DNA from: Lumbricus rubellus
Lineage: Eukaryota; Annelida; Clitellata; Crassiclitellata; Lumbricidae
Reading direction: 5' to 3'
Length of the DNA stretch: 64,000 bases
NCBI GenBank assembly: GCA_945859605.1
Contig: OX243819.1
Location: 7,356,419 to 7,420,418 of the forward strand
Shown here: piece by piece, positions 26,099 through 37,800 of the stretch
Layout of the letters: every line of letters begins with the position of its first letter
Numbering within the stretch: position 1 is the stretch's first letter
The notes under the pieces: model-generated
Told to the model about the DNA's origin: nothing
What the model saw: the letters and a program-made list of their open reading frames with translations, nothing else
Database searches by the model: none
Translations under genes and position numbers: made by a program

Positions 26099-28535
26099 TA
26101 ATAATAATAATTATTATTATTATTTATAAGACACATGCTGTTTTCCACACACATTGGTTAATTGGTTCTGTGGAGCTTTTTGAGAAATTTCTGAGTGCAG
26201 CATAGCAAGGTGACCCTGACCCATTTATACAACATTCAACCTCTCAAAAGCCATAAATGCACTTGGATCAGCCACTTGACTTTCACAGAGTCCAACTCTG
26301 TTCTGTGTGTGACACAGGTTTTTTTTCTGGCCCTCAAAATTTAATAGGCGAATCTACATGCGCTCATAACTTGAACCTGAACTTCGTCCCTTACCGGGTA
26401 CTAGAAATTCAGACACCAATTAAAGAGGCATAGCCATTAATCCTGAGGATCAAGAAGTTCATCACCATCGTCAAGTAGACAGCTTTCTTATCAACCAAAG
26501 TATTTTGATAATGCAATCTGTAAGGCCAAAAAGCAATAGTGCTTCCAGTAGCACGAACAAGTCACTATTTTGGCCCAATTTGCATAATTTAGATTTTTTA
26601 AATTATTTGTTTTACACAATACACATGCACTAGCTCTTTGCATGCAAGAGGTGCAGAATTACGACATTATAGCTTCGCTCACGAGAGCACATGACACTTG
26701 GAAATTAGCGGTCTTTCTTTAAGGTGTGGGATGGTCGCACAAGTAACAGACTCAAAAGTCCCAGATATTCCCATCGTAATTCACTGGTTATTTCATAGAT
26801 CCAAAGCAAGGATGGTGTTGCTGAAAAGGCAGCTGCTAAGAAAGTTTTTCCAGCAATCAACCGTAGCAACCAGTCATAAGGTCATGAGGTCAGTCTAAAG
26901 CTGTTCAGCAGCCAACCCTAAGGTCAACCTCAGCATCCTTAACTATCAGTCAACCGTTTATTAGTGATCAACCTCTGTAGCAACTGGTCTCCTTTGCAAC
27001 CTGCCTCCATTTACAGCTGCTCATTTTAACAATCGCCTTACTTACTAACCTTGCTGTTCATAAATTACCTCATCAGCAACTGTCGTCTTTAACAACCAGC
27101 CCGCTTAGCAACCACCTTCCTTAGGAATCACTTTCCCTAGCAGCCAATCACAAAATCATCCTCTGTTTCTCTAGCATCCATCTTTTTTTAGCAGCAGTCT
27201 CCTTGGCAACCAGTCTTCTTAGCAACCGTTCCTCTTGGAAACCAGCCTTCTTAACAACCAATCTCCTTTCAGTGACTGCTTTCTTTACCAACCAGCCTCC
27301 TTTTTAAGTGTCGTCTTTAGGAACCACGTTCCTTAGCGACCGGTCTTCTTGAAAACCAGCCTCCTTAGCAACCAACCTCCATAGCAGTCATTCCCCAGTC
27401 ATTCACAACCACGCTCTTCAGCAACTGGCTTACCAGAGACTATAGAATAGAAGGAAAGAATAGAAACACTGCACTGAGACAAAAACAAATGCAAAGAAGC
27501 TGAGGAAGCTTTAAAGATATTAAATAGATTGCATTAGATAGAAGTTACTAAACAAGAAGTCACTGGGTAGTAACCAGTGGTTGCTAAAATGGAGGTTGCT
27601 AAGGAGGGTGGTTGTTAAGGAGTTTCGTTGCTGAGGGGTCTGGCCTACATAGAAGAGAGGTTCATAGGGAGTCTGCAGCAGTTTGTAGGTGGACAATGAT
27701 ATATAAAAAACTTTTACCAAAAATATTTTCCTGCCTGACGAGTCTTTAAACCTCTACTACCGGAAACACTATGTTTTTCTTTGGCCTAGCGACCAATTTA
27801 TAAAAAACTGCACTTTTATCAACATAATAATAATTATATTGATTCATCAACACAATGATACAAATGCAATTGTGCATGTTAAAAGCATGGCAGTCTCGTC
27901 AGACTTCAAATGCAACATTTGGATGCATCAGCCGATGTACTATAATAAATTTATGTACTGATTGTGCTTGTGTGCAAACTTTGCAGTTGGGACATTAATA
28001 TAAATAATAATTTAATGATGAACAAACACAATATTAATATTAATCCCCATGCATAACAAGGTATATTCAGAAACTCTTGTCAAAACTCTTATCCATTATT
28101 TGGGGTAACTTAACAATTCTGCCAGCAGCTGGACAGTACAACCTACCTATCTGCTGATTGGACAAATTATAAGCTGAGTTAATTGTGGCTCTATAGTCTA
28201 TAGCACACTATGGAACTATTTACATACTAGGCCCGCATGCCCCAGTTATTAGCCTACTCTTCTTTTACTGTGCAAAACTAAGTTTGCTCGGAGGTGTCCA
28301 AGATGAAAGCAAACATAGGCTATACTAGGGCTAGTCAAAGCCAATTCAATTTGAAGTTCTTAATGCCTACCAGATGAATGTGGCCCCACAGCCAGTGCTT
28401 AGGATCCGCTGGAAACTTATCAACTGCTGCGCCTCTCTTCTTCACATCACGCACAAATAATACAAAGCAATAGAATCCGTAGAGAATTGGAGTTAGAACA
28501 ACCGACCAGACGATCAGCCACAGATTCAGCTCCAT
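12558..28535 (-). CDS. CYP4: Cytochrome P450 family 4, copy A
   Basis: Twelve exons, in transcript order: 28371-28535, 24040-24190, 22577-22755, 21144-21268, 20414-20476, 17972-18095, 17494-17629, 17108-17243, 15941-16136, 14372-14454, 13089-13154, 12558-12660 (stop 12558-12560). They join in phase to 508 codons, normal for CYP4, a family of ER-anchored monooxygenases that mainly omega-hydroxylate fatty acids and eicosanoids. An N-terminal hydrophobic segment (about 5-28) is the membrane anchor. WLGDGLL (exon 3) and [14 protein letters not shown] are CYP4 hallmarks. The I-helix is E307-V-D-T-F then E314-G-H-D-T-T. The ExxR pair is E375/R378. The haem-binding loop FSAGPRNCIG has Cys455. E307 is the glutamate that forms a covalent haem ester in many CYP4s. 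Exon 9 uses donor GTCTGC. No break is seen. A CYP4F/4V-like relationship is likely; the subfamily is not settled. Confidence 0.95.
13238..13543. mobile_element. Probable hAT-like MITE, TIR TAGGCCACG
   Basis: TAGGCCACGAG at the left and, inverted, TAGGCCACGGGGTGTCAAAG at the right enclose blocks with GGCCCG and GGTGTCGAAG, as in hAT MITEs. The flanks GAAGTAT and GAAGTTT are only similar, so the target duplication is uncertain. It lies in intron 10 of CYP4 copy A. Confidence 0.5.
14665..14710. repeat. (CA)n microsatellite
   Basis: About 16 CA units followed by CGCACACGCACA. It lies in intron 9 of CYP4 copy A, about 210 bp on the plus side of exon 10. Confidence 0.95.
15121..15468 (+). mobile_element. 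MITE, TIR CATAGGCGTAGG, copy 1, TSD GAAACACC
   Basis: It starts CATAGGCGTAGGAGG and ends CCTACGCCTATG. A perfect 8-bp duplication GAAACACC flanks it (15113-15120 and 15469-15476). Inside, a second inverted pair around TCGGGCAAGTCTGATTTTTC makes a strong foldback. The 8-bp duplication fits the hAT or P superfamilies. It lies in intron 9 of CYP4 copy A; an inverted second copy is at 18860-19216. Confidence 0.92.
16237..16300. mobile_element. Short relative of the CAGGGCTTAAAGTG MITE
   Basis: It begins CAGGGCGTAAAGTGTGA, continues GGACGGTCATGGACG and ends CACTTCAAGCGCTG, matching the ends and first part of the element at 57336-57513. The flanking octamers TTAATTAT and CTTATTAC match at only five positions. 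Confidence 0.5.
18140..18545 (+). mobile_element. LINE C-terminal remnant (GRPR.RW type)
   Basis: The plus strand reads [18 protein letters not shown], then [10 protein letters not shown] and MVHDVV-like ends, a decayed polymerase tail of the type at 41760-43343. It lies in intron 5 of CYP4 copy A. Confidence 0.6.
18565..18780 (-). mobile_element. CR1-like LINE 3' end, decayed
   Basis: The minus strand reads [20 protein letters not shown] and [11 protein letters not shown], then a 3' end with TTCTGAAAAG and ATATATAAAT. The order matches the better kept copy at 22297-22500. Confidence 0.55.
18860..19216 (-). mobile_element. MITE, TIR CATAGGCGTAGG, copy 2 (inverted), TSD CACAATAC
   Basis: Same family as 15121-15468 but inverted. 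The ends are CATAGGCGTAGGGGAC and, inverted, CATAGGCGTAGGAGGC. A perfect 8-bp duplication CACAATAC lies at 18852-18859 and 19217-19224. It is in intron 5 of CYP4 copy A. Confidence 0.92.
19245..19675. mobile_element. Foldback element with arms of tandem GGACAATTCGG units
   Basis: The left arm (19245-19331) holds six units of about 13-15 bp with core CGGACAATTCGG. The right arm (about 19600-19675) holds the same units inverted (CCGAATTGTCC). The middle, about 270 bp, is unrelated sequence. Flanks share CAGCAGC, a possible target duplication. Arms made of short tandem units are the defining trait of foldback elements such as sea-urchin TU. It lies in intron 5 of CYP4 copy A. Confidence 0.75.
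21457..21545. repeat. (GAT)n microsatellite
   Basis: About 28 GAT units with some GAC variants, in intron 3 of CYP4 copy A. Long Asp, Ser or Ile runs predicted here are artefacts of the repeat. Confidence 0.95.
22297..22500 (-). mobile_element. CR1-like LINE C-terminus and 3' UTR
   Basis: The minus strand encodes [20 protein letters not shown], then [11 protein letters not shown] and a stop: the true C-terminus of a CR1/L2-type LINE. The 3' UTR follows with GGGAGCGCTTCTGAAAGG and GCGCTTTATAAAT, and ends in repeated AAGAT. It is the best kept C-terminus of the family in the window. Confidence 0.75.
23271..23463. mobile_element. Possible Tc1/mariner-type MITE
   Basis: CAGTGTGGACCATAAAAAAAG at the left faces, inverted, CAGTAGGTGACCCACTAAAAG at the right; both continue with TAAT. 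Only the left flank is TA, so the target duplication is not clean. Confidence 0.35.
26024..26132. repeat. (ATA)n microsatellite
   Basis: A long AAT/ATT trinucleotide run in intron 1 of CYP4 copy A, with an inverted switch from AAT to ATT at about 26110. Confidence 0.95.
26860..27440. repeat. Degenerate minisatellite, core CTTAGCAACC
   Basis: More than 25 imperfect units of about 18-20 bp, each with a core like CCTTAGCAACCAGCCTC, fill this stretch of intron 1 of CYP4 copy A. A short inverted array (GGTTGCTAAGGAGG) follows at 27570-27640. Confidence 0.8.
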
Positions 28536-31471
28536 TATTATTGCAACAACAATGAAACTTTAACAGTAGGCCTACTGACAACTGCCCTATACAACGTATA
28601 CGGCTGTTAGCTTAACTCGACAGCAACGCAACTTTACATAACTGCTACTAGCCCTATATCCTATAGGCCTTACTGGTAACTGGCTTACTATAATCTCCTA
28701 CGGAAGCGTGTGTGGGCTGGCAATGCAGCTGGCATTCGACGACTTCTTATAGCCTTAGCCTATAGCCTACAACGGCAGCACCATAGCACAGTCGTAGGCT
28801 TCGATGCTAAACCCAACTGGGCTATTTTATGTGGGCTACACCTAATGTGCGGCTATAAATGGATTTGTGCAGTTGTATGAGCACTTCCGTGCAGTTAAAA
28901 ATAGTAAAATAGGTAATTGTCCTCCGATTGGAATTTGGAAGTAATTTACGATGGATGATGGGAAAGGGAAAAAGAGGTTGTTTAGATCTGAACATTTCTG
29001 TAAAAAGTCCTGAAACCCATGCTTAAATTGCGGACGGCAGTGGACCATTGGTAAAATGGTGTTTTATTCTGCAAGCAGCGGACAAGGGCGATGAAGGCGA
29101 ATGAGCAAAAAGGGCAAGGATCTTAGTTAATAAGGATCTCTGATTATCCCCCCAAAAGTTCCATTATCTTAAGCGATCGTTCCTCCTGTTCTAGTCTACC
29201 TTAATTTCAAGAAAGTTGAAGAAAACTGGCTCTCACCTCGGCTCCAAACGTTCATAGTCTATGGCTGACTGCAAGCTTAGACTACATGGCTACTCCTTGC
29301 AAAGTTTCCAATGCTTAATCAGTTGACAACCTCCTCCTCCTCCTCTCCCCGTCCCTCTTCCTCATCTATGTCTAAAAAATCTTTGATGGCGGCCCCACCT
29401 TCTAACCCTTCTGGCCCGTTCTGGGTGGAGTGGGGTCCTGAGAGCTGATGAACCGTATGTAGTTCTATTGGTCGTCCTAAATTCTTTTCATAGCACCTCT
29501 CGTAGTGCACACTAATCAGAGGCGCTCCCAGTGCGAAGGAACAATCTTGAAATTTTTTTATTAATCAAGCACATCATTATTAAGGACTGCTATTGCTCCT
29601 AGCAGTGCCCCTACTGAAAGTGGTATTATATGCCTTTGCTATACGGCAATTTATATAATCAGTGATTTCCAGTTTTTAATAATAGTAATCTTCATTGATT
29701 ATTACAAACTGAACTGCAAACAGTATGATTACAAGTGAAAGTATGAATGGATGATCACAATGTTTTTAAATGAGTCAAATTTAAGTAGGCCTACTTAGCA
29801 GCCATGCAATGTGTCCATAATGTCTTACTGCTCAATTATAATTATTGGCCAATACCATTTGGCAAATGAAAGGCTTTCTTTTCAATTACATACAATTGAA
29901 ATGTGGAGTATATAGAGTTATATATGTATGAATGCATGCAAATAATAATAATAATAATTATTGTAACTCTAATAGTGTTGTAAGTGCTCATTCTTCTACA
30001 AAAGCTCATACCACCTCACAGTTGCTTCTGACCTGACTACAAGATCTCAATAGAGCAGAACAGAACGCGGCGGTCTTCAAACAGACGAGAGCAATAGAGG
30101 CAGCAGAGAAAGTAGAATAGATCTCACAGTCAGTCTTATCCAGAATGAGAGGCCAGTGTCCATGGCAAAGCCTCCTTCCATGCTATGTTGTTATGCTATG
30201 TTATTGTGCTATGTTATCGTGCTATGTTATTGTGCTACATTATTATGCTATCTTATTGTCGTAGTAAATGACGGGTGAACAATCACCTTGTGTTGAAGAA
30301 AGATCTTCAGCAAGGTAATGATGACAATGGAATAGTCTATGAATAGCTCTCTGGACCAATATCGACAACGCAGTTACATATCAGCACAAGAATAAGTAAG
30401 TAAGTAAGTATATACTTTAATGAGCTGTGAGTCCATGAGAAATAAGAATATGTATCATATGAACTCAAGGCAATCAATGCAGCAAGATAGATAAAAGAGC
30501 AGGTTACAAAGGAAAGTCAGCATAATATATCATAATTCACCCTCATGCACCTGTACAAACTACAAAGGTAGCAGTAGCTTAGGCAGACAAAAAATAGTGC
30601 AGATCTGGCATAGAAGAGAGAAGCATATTCAATATGTTGTATGATGACAAGTTATGAAAGTCTATCTTTTGGATTCTTACTATGCCAGACCAGTCGAATT
30701 TTCTTGGATTTTTAGCTGCAGCCCACAAAATAATCCCAAGGTATAACTACCGGTTCTAATGTTACAAGTTTTAGTTTATATAGACTAGATCACGAGTTCA
30801 TTAGTTCTTTCTAATTGAACACTGTCCTGTTTTAAGTCATGTGTCTATATCAACAAGATAGAAGCATGTAAACCCATAACAAAAACACAGTATGATGCAC
30901 AAAAAGTTGTAAATGCTAGCAACACAAATATGCAGTTTATGTTTAAAGCCCAAAGTCTTTTGTGAACACAAGTATAGCAGAATTTTAGACACACTTCTAT
31001 AAATAAAAATCACAGGAATTTAGATTAAATAGTAATAAAACCATTCATGCTTCATTCATTAATTCAGGGAATATTATAGTCAAAATTATCATGCATGTAC
31101 CAGTGTGATGGTCAAAAATGGATAGAAATTAATTTATACGTCAAAGTCACTTCACAAGTTGATCAATCAATGAAATATCCATGCAACGCATATTTCAAAA
31201 GAACCAATGGTAACTTGAAATACCATAACAGAAATACCATATTTTATTTTTTTTAGATCTGTGCATGAAATTTCACTAAATATATCTTCGTGCAGTCAAT
31301 TTTACCAGCAATTGCTTAGAAATGCCAATTTTCAACAACAAAAGATTGGGCTTATTGAAGGAACTAATGCTTGAAATAACACTTCTGCTGTACAATAATT
31401 AATCAGAATACAACACAGATCAATCACAGCAGTTCAACGGAACCATTTTCAAAGGTAATAATAGTGTCTTC
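28536..31471. other. Intergenic region between CYP4 copies A and B
   Basis: No gene is recognised. The first ~30 bases upstream of the CYP4A start (28536-28565) match those above copy B, and are probably 5' UTR. A minus-strand ORF of 63 codons at 29319-29510 ends in an acidic tail (DIDEEEGRGEEEEE); I do not recognise it and suspect a retroelement tail. There is a minisatellite at 30179-30262. The bases just before 31471 match those downstream of copy A. Confidence 0.5.
30179..30262. repeat. Minisatellite, about six 15-bp units
   Basis: Units of GCTATGTTATTGT with small changes repeat from 30179 to 30262 between the two CYP4 genes. Confidence 0.85.
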
Positions 31472-31853
31472 CATAGTTGTTTAAAACGCTCTCAAAAAAC
31501 GTATTTTGTTCATTTTTTCCATCGTTTTATTCTGTTTTGTATTTATTTTTATTATGTAACGCTATCTATTTATTTTCTGTCTCTTATTATTTTCCTTAAT
31601 TTTATTTTTTCCTGATATTCCTTTCGTTTTCAAGCCAATCTCAAGGATTCAGCTAGCTGATGTCATTATTTAATTGTTTAACGTCATCATTTAAGAGATA
31701 CATGTAGTAGCCTATGCCTAATTAAACAAGGGTATTAAGTTTAAAATGCAGTTTATATTCCCACTTCGAGTTTTTTCCCCGTTTTTTTTCTCTGAATAGA
31801 ACGACGTTTTTTCCCGTTTTTTTATTCTGTTTCCATCGTTTTTTACATCTATG
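31472..31853 (+). mobile_element. MITE, TIR CATAG(T/A)TGT, in the 3' flank of CYP4 copy B
   Basis: The ends are CATAGTTGT and, inverted, CATAGATGT. The flanking octamers GTGTCTTC (31464-31471) and GTTTCTTC (31854-31861) match at seven of eight bases. The copy A gene lacks the insertion at the matching place. The interior is T-rich with CCATCGTTTT blocks. A second, inverted copy is at 52618-53052. The element begins 36 bp past the CYP4B stop, so it probably makes up most of that gene's 3' UTR. Confidence 0.8.
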
Positions 31854-31889
31854 GTTTCTTCCATCCAGTGAACCTCTGTGGCTGTACGT

Positions 31890-34800
31890 CTAGACTCTCG
31901 GGACGGCCTTCATGTACATTCCTTTCTCTGTCTTCATCACGAGACCGATCTTCTTCTCAACTTTAAAATCAGGATCAAGTTCAATGGTAAACCTGCCAAA
32001 TAATATATTGTGTAAATACAGTGTACAATAAATAATATAAAATCTAAACATGTCATAATAAAATGCACCAAAATAAACCATGTTTCAACACAAATAATTA
32101 AATACAATTTCTTAGCCAGATTTCATATTAATTAATTATTTATTGAATAAACAACATAGTTACAATAATATTGCATTATTGTCTTGTATCCCTTCAATTA
32201 GATTAGATCAGAAGCTGAAAAAGAACGCACAAAACAGGGAAGAATGGAGACGTCAAACATTCGAACCTGCCTGAGGGCAGAGAACAGAAAGAAGAAGATC
32301 CCTTCAACTTCATTCTTGCTTCTATGATAACCAAAAATAAATGTAAAAATTCCTGTAATATTTCAGATTTGCATCATAATCAGCATAAGTGTTAATATAA
32401 TGTTGTTATAATATACAATGAAGTTACATTGCATCAATTGCAAGCAGTATTTTCCTTGTCTCAGTTTTCATTCAAAAACAATTACATCATAAATTATTAT
32501 GTAGGCACTGAATTTCTAGTTTTGAAAAGAAGTTGACTAACTTTCTGAGTATGCGAGCAAGAACCACCTTCTGCTCATGCATAGCAAAATGCTGACCAAT
32601 ACAGTTCCTTGCAAACAAAACAAAGAAACCAATATATAGCAAAGCAAATGAGAAAAAATGAAAAATTCAACATGAGGTGCACTGGGGTTATTTTAATCTG
32701 TGATTCTGTTAATCAAATCATGTTTTTTGCTGTAAATTTTATTGCCATTTTGTATAGTAGAAGCCATCTACAGAAACTAAACCACTTGTGTCAGTATTAT
32801 ATAATTATTCTATTCTGGTATCAGTAAAGTTGATAGCATGGTTGCAGAATTAGAAAAAGTATCATACTTCGAAATGTACAAAGAAAAAAGGATTTTATTT
32901 ATTAGAAACATTTTGCGAAAAGAACTTAACTACCGGTACAGGCAATTTGTAACAGGAATAAAAATCAACCATCATCTCTAATTTATACTAATCTAACCAT
33001 TTACAATTCCATAAACAAACGAATAGGACATCGTCAGTGCCAATTCTTACCTTGGTCCAGCAGAGAATGGAAGGAATGCGTAATGATCTTTCTTCTCTAT
33101 ATTCTCAGGTAGAAATCTGTCTGGTCGAAATTCCTGTTGCCAGAAACACAGTTTATAAGGCAATGATCTAATATTAGTTCAACTACTAAGGTTCTTCAGC
33201 AACAAATAATTGGCCTTAACTTCCCTTTTGAGCTGATTTATAATGTATAAGATTTTGCCTTCAAAACCTTCCAATGCGGATATGCACAGCTGGCATCGAA
33301 TGTGCCCACAACTGACAGTACGCCTACATACATGTACATTACCCTGTGGTTCAATTTTGTGCTTGCCATTGATAAAAGAATCACAACTGCATGAACACTG
33401 GGATTTACAATTTACATGTCATTTATTCAAAACTAGCAATTCAAAGCATGCTCAAGAAATGATTACAGCAGCTCTTGACATAAATGTTCCACAACATTTC
33501 TATAAATTATGTGTAAACTATTACAAATGATTTTAGATAAGAGGCAGACCATTGGTTCTTCCCAGACAGCAGGATTGTGGTGAAGACAGTAGATGTTGAC
33601 GTCGATGACAGAACCTTTTGGTAACGTGACACCATCGATGGTCAGTTCATTTACTAATTGTCGCTGGACAAATGGAACTGGACAGTGCAGCCTCATTGAT
33701 TCTTTGATGCAGAGTGTGAGAAACTGTAGTTTAGCCAGGTCTTCCCTAAATAATGCAATTGATGCATAGAACATTTGTGCAGGACCAGCATAATAATCTG
33801 TAAATGAAACCTCAAAAGTTCGGATATTAAGGAAGAAAAAATTAATTAATAAATAATTGCAATATGCAATCAAAAGTTACAATCTGGGCTCAAACATTAA
33901 AAATATCCCAACATTAATATAAACAATAAATTATGAGTGAACAAGATTTCCCTAAGTCCACCCTCTTGTTGACTGGTGTCAAATAAACATGATCTCTAAA
34001 CTTGGAAACAAGATGGAGGATGACTTATATATAATTCCTATATACTAATATACACTCTAACAAGCATTATTGCATAATAATACTGAGAAATGTCAACTGC
34101 ACACTTTCAAATGCACAACAATGCAAAAGATATCTTTAGCTTTGAACACATGAATCACATTATATACATATATGCCCGAAATGTTTTCCCAAGTTGCCAA
34201 ATATTTGAGCTGCAAACTATTGACCCTGCCCATCCTTATTTGTAGCACAACTTGATAAAAGGTATCATCATCTCTGAGATTTTGCATTGTATTAAATAAA
34301 ATAATTCCGTGATACATCAACTAATTTGCAGCCTACAGTATCTGATCACAAGAACCCATTAAGAACATTTCCAATTCAAAACTAACCACAGAATAGACAA
34401 TGGACCACTGCCATCGGAACTGTATGATCTTTACACAATGCACTTACAGAGCATAAGCCATATAAGCACTAAGACTGAATTCAATCGGTCTTTGACTCTT
34501 CATACATTTGTGTGTCGTTGTATCATTGTTATTCCATCGCTTTCATCATCGTATATTTGTGGTTTGCTTCAAATAGTGTCCACTCCACACAAGCATAGAC
34601 CGCTCCAAAACATATTTAATTACTTTCATTTAAGAAGCATCAATCACACGTGCATACATTACATACATATATAAACAATAATTATATAGATACACTGTAG
34701 AGAAAACAGCTGTCACCATTCAATTGTGTCATCTGTGTGGTTGTCATCATCTAATGCACTGTCTATCTCAGCCTGGCATTTCTTCTGGATTTCTGGGTGT

Positions 34801-37800
34801 TCAGCCAATGAGTACAGCGTCCAAGATATTGAGCTGGCAGTTGTGTCATGACCTGAAAGACCATAACCATAAAATAATAATATTTAGTCATCCTTTCTTA
34901 GTCTTAGAAGAGAGCTAGAAAATAATTCCTAAAGATAAAACATTTAAACTATAGCCAGTAAAAAGCAAGAAAGTATTACTGCAGTAGCAAATATATCAAG
35001 GTGAATAACAATGAAATAAATCACAATGTATAGATTAAAGCTTTATATGGTAAGTCGGTACAAATAATGGATGGTGAGATTTTGGTGATTAACCTTCAAA
35101 GAGAAATGTGTCGACTTCATCACGGATCTCCTGGTCCGCAAGTCCTTTTCCATCTTCATCCCTTGCCATCAACAGAACGTCTAAGAAATCCAGGTATCTG
35201 TCCTTTCGCACAGCTTCTCCATTCTTGGCCTGCGAGACAAAGACCCTTAATCATCTGCATTCATAATAAACAGTTTTAACATCTTAATCTAAGTTTATAG
35301 TCATCCAAAATGTACGTTAACCATCCACGTTGAACATCAAATGCACTTTTGTAAAAAATTATGAAAACAGATTGAGGTTTACAAATAAATTTCATATGTA
35401 AATTAGCAAAACAGACAGCCACTATGTTTGGTATGGAAGGTAGAATACTTTGATAAAATTATCAACTACTAAACAATTTACTACCATGTTGCAGAATTGT
35501 ACAAAATATAGTCTACTTCTAGAATTTTATTAGATTTTCACTTTGACAGAATGACTATAAATTGGCAGTTAACCTGGATTACCAATGTCTGTTTACGTTT
35601 CTGTATGACTTCAGTAGATACGGAATGCACATAGTCACAATGTTTCCTGTACTCCTTGCTGTCCTTTGTAAGATTGTAAATAATGTCGAAATGTAACCAT
35701 GGTTGGCTGTAACAAAATATAATTCGGGCATTGCAGTTGATGAAGCGTAACATGTCCTGATAATGCACTTGGGAATTTACATATGGATATTGGATATAAT
35801 ATATCAAGTCAGTCTTGAAAACTTCAGTAATAAATTATAGATTTCATGTACACATCAGGAAAGGGAAGAAATATACCAAGCAAGGCAGGTGCAGACCATT
35901 TACTGCTGGCCTAGAAAACTATTAAACATTTATTGTAAAAGCTATTGTCACTGGTGCAAGCGTAGTTAGACATGCAAGGAGTTTTTTTTAACTGTACAGC
36001 TGACAAAAACAAATACATTGCATGACACTGCATTATTTGGAATATTTCTGTGAATCTGTGTACAGAATGGTAGTTTTTATAGTAAAAAACCTCATTTTTG
36101 TGATTATGCAATTCTAAGAACACTTTCATTATTAGCATGTTATTCATCAAAACCTGTAAAAAACAAAAAACAAGGTTCTACATATACAAATATTTGATGA
36201 TTTTTACATTATGATGATGATGAGTTCTCTGCCTGAAGGTAGGTCCATTGGCTTTAACGCCAGCTGGGGATGAAATGAGTGAGGTGGTTCCCACTGCATT
36301 CCTCACAGACAATATTGTTGGTGACCAACTTTCCAAAGTTGCAACCCTTCGGTCACAAGGCACCAAACTTACCACTATACCATCATGTCTCAATTATTTT
36401 TGCATAAACCTTTAAGTTTATTTATTTATTTATTTTTGATTTTGAATATTCTAGACTTACAAAGTACGTTTGACCCATAAATCACCAAGTCTATTCACAG
36501 CCTGAACATATGGATGATTCTCTCTAGAAAACAAAGAACAAAATAATACATAATGTAAATGATTTGATTTACTGATTAGTAAATGGAAACTGCTATCCAA
36601 GCTGTGTAAACACTTAACCTTTGACAAAGAACTTGCAAATAACTAATTCTGAGTTCTTAAGTTTGTTTCCCACAGATTAAATTCTAAGTGAAACCCGTTT
36701 TCAATAGCTTCTCTATTTAATACATGGGTATCAAACTCTATATGGGTATCAATTGACAAGTCTAACTCTACATTAGGCCAATCTGTAGACACCCATCATG
36801 ACTCATATACCCATTAACTGTGTCACTTTCCTAATTGGCTAAAGATACTGAGTACCAATAATTTCACAGACCAACCTTACCTACGTAAGTGTTCAAGTTA
36901 TAGAATGCCAAGCACCTCAATTAACTTGCATGGGCCTCAACTTATTTAGTAGATTAATTTTAAGACACAAACAATACTGCTGAACAATTGTAGATTTTTA
37001 TGGTCAGTCATCCATACTGCTCTTCTTTCACCTGTAATAACACTGTGAAGCTGCTCAGCTACATGACACTATCACCAAGCAATCGTGGTACTTTATAAAG
37101 AATCTTCAAAATCAAAGGCTACATAAATGAAGTCATGAATAAGACTGTAAGACATACCCTTCAATCTGCACATTATTCTCATACGAGCAGGTACAGCGGA
37201 GAATGATATCAAAAGTCAGAAGTGAAATGTTACTGAAAAATTCAAAGCTGCATCGATCTTCAGCATATTTTGATAATTTATCCTAAATTGAACAAAAACA
37301 AACAGTAAAAAATTATCATATCAAATGCATTGATCAGCATAAGTTAATGAGATTATATTCAATGACACAAAGTTAAGCAGACATGGAGATATTCATACGA
37401 GAAGTTGCTTTGAAGTCAAATTTTAACCTCTTCTGAAAGCTTAGCCTTTTAACTAATTGTGTTTCGCATAATTATCTGCAAAACCTGAAATCCTGATGGC
37501 AACCACTCTTTTAAAAAGTTTCTTCTTGTCATAACATAAAATTTCACTAGCCTTCACAAGACTTGCTGAAATAAAATGGCATGAGGATTTCAGAATAAGT
37601 CGAAACAGACAATTTTTCATCACCATAAAAAAGAAAAGTAAGTTATAGATTTTCATTGCGAAAAATTCAATAAATTGTGAAGGCTGCTATGGACCATATA
37701 AAAAAGACTTCACTGGCTGCATGCGGCCCATGGGCCATGTGTTTACTAGCCTACAGGGACAGACAGGGAACAAGCTGTTCAACTTAACCTCGGCATGGGA

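Noticed and set aside
28536..31889. A third CYP4 gene between the two copies
   Set aside because: No exon-like homology to any of the 12 CYP4 exons is visible on either strand there; the only extra exon is at 45234-45381.
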